Of a stretch of DNA of 64,000 nt, positions 59,775 through 64,000 are shown one piece after another. Made by a program: the position numbers and the translations under genes. Source of the stretch: Ciceribacter sp. L1K22 (lineage in GTDB: Bacteria > Pseudomonadota > Alphaproteobacteria > Rhizobiales > Rhizobiaceae); NCBI RefSeq assembly GCF_017599385.1, contig NZ_JAGFPK010000001.1:498177-562176 (forward strand), in the 5' to 3' direction. The stretch's first letter is position 1. Each line of letters begins with the position of its first letter. The notes beneath the pieces were generated by a model. That model was not told the DNA's origin. It did not search any database and was given only the letters and a program-made list of their open reading frames with translations.

Positions 59775-61384
59775 GGATCGTCATGTCCTTGTTGCGTGCG
59801 CCGCTTCTCGCCCTGCTTTTAGTCTCCCCGGCAGCCGCCGCGGACGAGCCGCTGGTGCCGCGTTTTCTCGAGGAAACGGCCGCCGCCGGCATCGACAGCA
59901 CCTATGCCGGCGACTGGGAGTTCATGGTCGGCGGCGGCGCGGCGAGCTTCGACTGCAATTCCGATGGCTTTGCCGACCTGCTGCTGGCCGGTGGCGAGAA
60001 CCCGTCGAGCTTCTACCGCAATGCCAGTACGGCCGGCGGCGCGGTCAAGTTCGAAAAGCAGGAGTCCGGCCTCGAGCTCGACAAGGTGGTGGGCGCGTAT
60101 CCGCTGGATGTGGATGGCGACGGTATCAAGGATATCGTGCTGCTGCGCTCCGGCGAGAACGTCGTGATGCGCGGGCTTGGGCAATGCCGGTTCGAGCGCG
60201 CCAACGAGGCCTGGGGTTTCGATGGCGGCGATGCCTGGTCGACGGCCTTTTCCGCCACCTGGGAAAAGGGGAGCGACTGGCCGACGCTCGCCATCGGCAA
60301 CTACATCGACCGGTTCGAGGATTTCGAGCCCTGGGGTTCCTGTACCGACAACTGGCTGCATCGACCGGCGGCGGAGGGAAAAGGTTTCGCGCCGCCGCTG
60401 GCGCTCAATCCCTCCTTCTGCCCGCTGTCGATCCTGTTCACGGACTGGGACCGCTCCGGCACGCCGTCGCTGCGCGTCTCCAACGACCGCGAGTATTACA
60501 AGGGCGGCCAGGAGCAGATGTGGCACGTCGAACCGGGCCTGCCGCCGAAGCTTTTCACGCAGGAGGAAGGCTGGAAATATCTGCGTATCTGGGGGATGGG
60601 CATTGCCGGCTACGACCTCGATTTCGACGGCTATCCGGAATATTTCCTGACCAGCATGGCCGACAACAAGCTGCAGAAGCTGGCGGAAATCCCGAAGGAG
60701 GGGCGTCCGAAGCCCTCTTACGGCGACGTGGCGCTGGCGAAGGGCGTGACCGCGCACCGGCCCTATACCGGCAGCGAGGTGCGTCCCTCGACCGCCTGGC
60801 ACACGGAATTCGAGGATGTCAACAATGACGGCCTCGTCGATCTTCTGGTGGTCAAGGGCAATGTCGCCAAGATGCCTGATTTCGCCGACCGCGACCCGAA
60901 CAATCTGCTGGTCCAGAAGGTCGACGGCCGTTTCGTCGAGATGGGCGACAAGGCCGGCGTTGCCAGCATGGCGACGGGTCGCGGCGGCGTGCTCTCCGAC
61001 TTCAATCTCGACGGCCGGCTCGATCTCGTCGTCGTCAACCAGGGCTCGCCGGTCGAACTTTGGCGTAATGCCACGGAGGGCGCTGGGCACTTCCTTGAGG
61101 TCGCGCTCCGGCAGGACGGGCCGAACCGGGATGCGATCGGTGCCTGGATCGAGGTGAAGCGTGGCGATATCACCATGCGGCGCGAGGTGACGGTGGGCGG
61201 CGGCCATGCCGGCGGCAAGACCGGCTGGCATCATGTCGGTCTCGGCGATCTCGGCGCGACCGAGATCCGCGTGCTCTGGCCGGATGGCACCGAGGGCGAC
61301 TGGCAAAGGGTGGAGGCGGACGGCTTCTACATTGTCGAACGCGACCGGCCGCTCCGCCGCTGGCAGCCCGGCGAGCCGCTTTAG
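59771..61384 (+). CDS. Secreted FG-GAP/VCBS repeat protein with ASPIC/UnbV C-terminal domain (CRTAC1-like)
   Basis: This 537-residue exported protein (signal peptide about residues 1-25) is built of beta-propeller FG-GAP repeats with calcium-loop patterns: DCNSDGFADLLL, DVDGDGIKDIVLL, DLDFDGYPEYFL, DVNNDGLVDLLVV, DFNLDGRLDLVVV. The C-terminus (EVTVGGGHAGGKTGWHHVGLGD, then LWPDGTEGDWQRV) is an ASPIC/UnbV domain. The coupling (ATGA) to the haloperoxidase-like gene means they are made together and probably act together outside the inner membrane. Confidence 0.85.
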   Translation: MRIVMSLLRAPLLALLLVSPAAAADEPLVPRFLEETAAAGIDSTYAGDWEFMVGGGAASFDCNSDGFADLLLAGGENPSSFYRNASTAGGAVKFEKQESGLELDKVVGAYPLDVDGDGIKDIVLLRSGENVVMRGLGQCRFERANEAWGFDGGDAWSTAFSATWEKGSDWPTLAIGNYIDRFEDFEPWGSCTDNWLHRPAAEGKGFAPPLALNPSFCPLSILFTDWDRSGTPSLRVSNDREYYKGGQEQMWHVEPGLPPKLFTQEEGWKYLRIWGMGIAGYDLDFDGYPEYFLTSMADNKLQKLAEIPKEGRPKPSYGDVALAKGVTAHRPYTGSEVRPSTAWHTEFEDVNNDGLVDLLVVKGNVAKMPDFADRDPNNLLVQKVDGRFVEMGDKAGVASMATGRGGVLSDFNLDGRLDLVVVNQGSPVELWRNATEGAGHFLEVALRQDGPNRDAIGAWIEVKRGDITMRREVTVGGGHAGGKTGWHHVGLGDLGATEIRVLWPDGTEGDWQRVEADGFYIVERDRPLRRWQPGEPL

Positions 61385-61477
61385 CACCGGTCTCCACAGC
61401 CTCTTTCGGCCTGCCGCTTTCCGAGGTCGTGGTCTACGCCTATTCTGGCGCCGACCCGCCGCATCGAAGGAGAGCCC

Positions 61478-61969
61478 ATGGACCGCGCACATGACCCGAG
61501 CCAGCTGGAAATGGTGGTGCTGATGACGCCCGACATGGCGAACTTTTCCGGCAAGGTGCATGGCGGCGCGCTTTTGAACCTTCTCGACCGGGTCGCCTAT
61601 TCCTGTGCCTCGCGCTTCTCGCAACAGTATGCGGTGACGCTGTCGGTCGACCAGGTGGTGTTCCGCCAGCCGATCCATGTCGGCGAGCTCGTCACCTTCC
61701 GCGCCTCGGTGAATTTCGCCGGGCGGACTTCGATGGAAATCGGCATCCGCGTCGAGGCGGAAAACATCCGCACCGGCGAGCGCCGGCACACCAACAGCTG
61801 CTACTTCACCATGGTCGCTGTAGACGAAGCCGGACGGCCGACGGCGGTGCCCGAACTCGTCCTCGATGGCGACGAGAAACGCCGCCGCGCCCGAGAGGCG
61901 GAACTGCGGCGCGAGCTGCGGCGCGAGGTCGAGGCCCGCTTCCGCGAGGTCAAGGAAGCGGCCGACTGA
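61478..61969 (+). CDS. Acyl-CoA thioesterase, hotdog fold (YciA/BFIT-like)
   Basis: This 163-residue protein has the acyl-CoA thioesterase hotdog domain: FSGKVHGGALLNLLDRVAYSCASRFS, with the conserved His-Gly-Gly and catalytic Asp, then VTLSVDQVVFRQPIHVGELVTFRASVNFAGRTSMEIGIRV. The tail (residues 130-163) is a charged helix. It hydrolyses acyl-CoA to free acid and CoA; chain preference is not visible. It lies 93 bases after the FG-GAP gene and may be separately transcribed. Confidence 0.88.
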   Translation: MDRAHDPSQLEMVVLMTPDMANFSGKVHGGALLNLLDRVAYSCASRFSQQYAVTLSVDQVVFRQPIHVGELVTFRASVNFAGRTSMEIGIRVEAENIRTGERRHTNSCYFTMVAVDEAGRPTAVPELVLDGDEKRRRAREAELRRELRREVEARFREVKEAAD

Positions 61970-62049
61970 AACCGGTGACGTCAGACAGGGCGGCGGAACC
62001 AAAATCCGCGATCCGCATTTTCCCGTCAGTCCAACGGAGGAATGCGAAA

Positions 62050-62346
62050 ATGACCTATGACCCGAACATGACCAACCGTCCCGATCTCCAGCCGACGCCG
62101 CAGCCGCCGCGTGGCCCGTCGTGGACCCCCTGGATCGCCGTCGCCGCCGTGCTGCTTCTGGGCGTCGTCGTCTGGTCGCTGATGAGCGCTCCGGGCACCG
62201 ATCCGGCCACCACGTCCTCGACCACCCCGCCGGCCGTGACCGAAACCGCGCCGAGCGCCGAGCCGGTCGATCCGGTGGCTCCGGCGACCCCGCCGGCAAC
62301 GGAAACCGCTCCGTCGACCACGACGCCGAGCACGACCACGCCGTAA
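62050..62346 (+). CDS. Small single-pass membrane protein with Pro/Thr-rich tail
   Basis: This 98-residue protein has a Pro-rich start, one membrane helix (about residues 28-46, WIAVAAVLLLGVVVWSL) and a low-complexity Thr/Pro/Ala/Glu tail ending in repeated TTTPST. The tail is probably periplasmic. GGAGG at 62035-62039 lies 10 bases before the ATG at 62050. I do not recognise a family. A strong terminator follows, so it appears to be its own unit. Confidence 0.65.
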   Translation: MTYDPNMTNRPDLQPTPQPPRGPSWTPWIAVAAVLLLGVVVWSLMSAPGTDPATTSSTTPPAVTETAPSAEPVDPVAPATPPATETAPSTTTPSTTTP

Positions 62347-62363
62347 GGTTCCCTGACGGGAAC

Positions 62364-62399
62364 AAGGCCGTCCGCCCCGTGGCGGGCGGCCTTTTTTTA
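62364..62399 (+). terminator. Rho-independent terminator
   Basis: Arms AAGGCCGTCCGCC and GGCGGGCGGCCTT with a short loop are followed by a T-run (TTTTTTT). It ends the transcript of the small membrane protein and lies 78 bases before the ThuA-like gene. Confidence 0.9.
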
Positions 62400-62476
62400 T
62401 CGCCGCGGCCCGGCCTTGCCACAATCGGGCGCGACGATGATGGTTGGAGCGAAACAGTCAGGCAGGAGAAGTCCAG

Positions 62477-63262
62477 GTGACGATCAGAACGGTTGTGTGG
62501 GGCGAAAACATTCACGAGCACACGAATGACATCGTCCGGGGTCTCTATCCCGATGGTATGCACGAGACGATCGCCAAGTCGCTGGCCGGTGACGGCGAGA
62601 TCGAGGTATCGACCGCGACGCTGCAGGAGCCGGAGCACGGACTTTCCGAAGAGCGTCTGGAGCGAACCGACGTGCTGCTCTGGTGGGGCCACAAGGACCA
62701 CGGTGCCGTCTCGGACGACGTCGTGGAGCGTGTCGCGCGACGTGTTCACGAGGGCATGGGGCTGATCGTCCTGCATTCCGGCCACTTCGCCAAGCCGTTC
62801 AAGCGGCTGATGGGCACGCCCTGCGCGCTGAAATGGCGCGAAGCCGGTGAGCGCGAGCGCATCTGGACCGTCAATCCCGGCCATCCGATCGCGGCGGGCA
62901 TTCCGGAAAACTTCGTTCTCGAGAACGAGGAGATGTACGGCGAGTTCTTCTCTGTGCCGGAGCCGCTGGAGACGGTGTTCATCTCCTGGTTCGCCGGCGG
63001 CGAGGTGTTCCGCTCCGGCATGACCTGGAGGCGGGGCGCCGGCAACATCTTCTATTTCCGCCCCGGCCACGAGACCTATCCGACCTATCACGACGAGACG
63101 GTGCAGAAGGTGCTGCGAAACGCGGCTCGCTGGGCCTACAATCCGGCGCCGCCGCTGAAGAGCGTCCATGATGCGCCGAACGTACCCGTCGAAAAGGCGC
63201 TCGAACCGATCACCGAGCGTGGACCCAGACTGCACGCCGACGGCGAGGAAGGATACCGCTGA
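62477..63262 (+). CDS. ThuA-family protein (trehalose-utilisation-like)
   Basis: This 261-residue protein belongs to the ThuA family, which has a class I amidotransferase-like fold. Recognisable parts are [43 protein letters not shown] and the C-terminal [27 protein letters not shown]. ThuA of Sinorhizobium acts in trehalose/disaccharide use with ThuB. A GTG at 62477 with AGGAGA 7 bases upstream is chosen. The next gene starts 1 base after its stop, so both are co-translated. Confidence 0.88.
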   Translation: MTIRTVVWGENIHEHTNDIVRGLYPDGMHETIAKSLAGDGEIEVSTATLQEPEHGLSEERLERTDVLLWWGHKDHGAVSDDVVERVARRVHEGMGLIVLHSGHFAKPFKRLMGTPCALKWREAGERERIWTVNPGHPIAAGIPENFVLENEEMYGEFFSVPEPLETVFISWFAGGEVFRSGMTWRRGAGNIFYFRPGHETYPTYHDETVQKVLRNAARWAYNPAPPLKSVHDAPNVPVEKALEPITERGPRLHADGEEGYR

Positions 63263-63263
63263 C

Positions 63264-64000
63264 ATGCCCCCCATTCGCCTGCTCGTGGTCGGTACGGGCG
63301 GCATGGCCAATACCCATGCCATGAACTTTGGAACCGTTCCCGGCGTCGAGATCGTCGCCGCTGTCGATGTCGACATGGCAAAGGTCCGTGCCTACGCCGC
63401 CCGTCACAACATTGCCAACACCTTTACTTCGCTCGACGAGGCGCTTGCCTGGGGCGAGTTCGACGCCGCGACCAATGTGACGCCGGACCGTATTCACCAC
63501 GCGACCACCATGCCGCTGATTGCCGCCGGCAAGCACGTGATGTGCGAGAAGCCGCTGGCCGAGACCTATGCCAAGGCGGCTGAAATGGCGGATGCGGCCG
63601 AAGCCGCCGGCATCGTCAACATGGTCAACCTGAGTTACCGCAATGTCGCCCATGTGCAGAAGGCGCGGGCGATGGTGATGGCGGGCGAGATCGGCAAGGT
63701 GCGCCATATCGAGGCCTCCTACCTGCAGAGCTGGCTGGTCTCCAAGGCCTGGGGTGATTGGTCTACGGAATCGCAATGGCTGTGGCGGCTCTCGACCAGC
63801 CACGGGTCGAACGGCGTTCTGGGCGACGTCGGCATCCACATCCTCGACTTCGCCTGCTATGGCGCGGCAACCGCGATCGACAGCGTCTTCGCAAGGCTGA
63901 AGACCTTCGAAAAGGCGCCGGGCAACCGCATCGGCGAATACGAGCTCGACGCCAATGACAGCTTCAGCATGACGGCCGAGTTCGAAAACGGCGCGATCGG
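63264..64000 (+). CDS. Gfo/Idh/MocA-family oxidoreductase, 3' end beyond the window
   Basis: About 245 residues are visible; the gene continues past 64000. The NAD(P)-binding start is RLLVVGTGGMANTHAMNF, and the family signature MCEKPLAETYAKAAEMADAAE lies near residue 93, with the catalytic-region Lys. The GDVGIHILDFACY segment matches sugar/inositol dehydrogenases of this family. Coupled to a ThuA-like gene, it resembles ThuB, which oxidises trehalose-type sugars, but no trehalose transporter is in view. Confidence 0.85.
   Translation, partial: MPPIRLLVVGTGGMANTHAMNFGTVPGVEIVAAVDVDMAKVRAYAARHNIANTFTSLDEALAWGEFDAATNVTPDRIHHATTMPLIAAGKHVMCEKPLAETYAKAAEMADAAEAAGIVNMVNLSYRNVAHVQKARAMVMAGEIGKVRHIEASYLQSWLVSKAWGDWSTESQWLWRLSTSHGSNGVLGDVGIHILDFACYGAATAIDSVFARLKTFEKAPGNRIGEYELDANDSFSMTAEFENGAI

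Noticed and set aside
59819-63376. Open frame of 1185 codons on the minus strand
   Set aside because: It runs antisense through four well-supported genes (FG-GAP protein, thioesterase, small membrane protein, ThuA-like). Its translation is low-complexity and Arg/His/Asp-rich, as expected for the complement of high-GC codons, with no domain or ribosome site.

Overview
The window reads as a high-GC chromosomal segment of an alphaproteobacterium of the order Hyphomicrobiales, most likely a member of the Rhizobiaceae. The evidence is the gene content and wording of the proteins (Yej-type peptide ABC system, rhizobial-style Cpa/Ctp Tad pilus locus, BA14K-domain protein, ThuA plus Gfo/Idh/MocA pair), ATGA/GTGA-coupled operons and intergenic palindromes. 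I could not run a search, so the genus is left open.

Layout. 1-5.1 kb: tail of a yejABEF peptide importer followed by a 2-hydroxyacid dehydrogenase. 5.1-9.9 kb: housekeeping and small genes (pncB, a CoxG-like protein, a YigZ/IMPACT protein, tRNA-Ser(GGA), and an MsrA-like protein that has lost its catalytic residues). 10.0-21.6 kb: a nucleoside salvage block. A BMP-type nucleoside ABC importer, cdd, punA, deoC and deoA read rightward and meet upp, add and deoB reading leftward, so uptake, deamination, phosphorolysis and pentose-phosphate entry are encoded together. 21.6-33.7 kb: a Tad/Flp pilus locus, with two TadE-like pseudopilins and a free-standing CpaC-N-domain protein on the minus strand and flp-cpaABCDEF-tadBC on the plus strand, closed by tadD. 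33.8-37.0 kb: M17 aminopeptidase, MarR regulator, NlpC/P60 hydrolase and a small secreted protein.

37.0-52.9 kb: a catabolic island for what looks like hydroxycinnamic (ferulic/coumaric-type) acids. It holds a LIV/HAAT ABC importer with two tandem paralogous binding proteins, a TRAP importer, an amidohydrolase-fold hydrolase, a MarR regulator and an enoyl-CoA hydratase on the minus strand, and divergently a feruloyl-CoA-synthase-like ligase, an SDR dehydrogenase and an acyl-CoA dehydrogenase. The gene set matches the CoA-dependent beta-oxidative side-chain deacetylation route described in Agrobacterium. Palindromic TGTNNACA sites occur in both of its main promoter regions and suggest shared control.

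53-57.7 kb: after tRNA-Leu(CAG), a patchwork of small genes (BA14K protein, SelW-like, DoxX, glutamine amidotransferase, a Cys-rich unknown), an AT-rich insert bounded by 40-bp direct repeats, and about 1.1 kb of gene-free DNA full of inverted repeats and a possible insertion-sequence end. 57.7-64 kb: a DUF3833-like protein, a secreted vanadium-haloperoxidase/PAP2 protein coupled to an FG-GAP/ASPIC protein, a thioesterase, a small membrane protein, and a ThuA-like protein with a Gfo/Idh/MocA oxidoreductase that runs off the end.

No CRISPR array, rRNA, prophage or intact transposase was seen. The most unusual items are the catalytically dead MsrA paralogue, the repeat-bounded AT-rich insert, and the shared operator-like sites of the aromatic-acid island.
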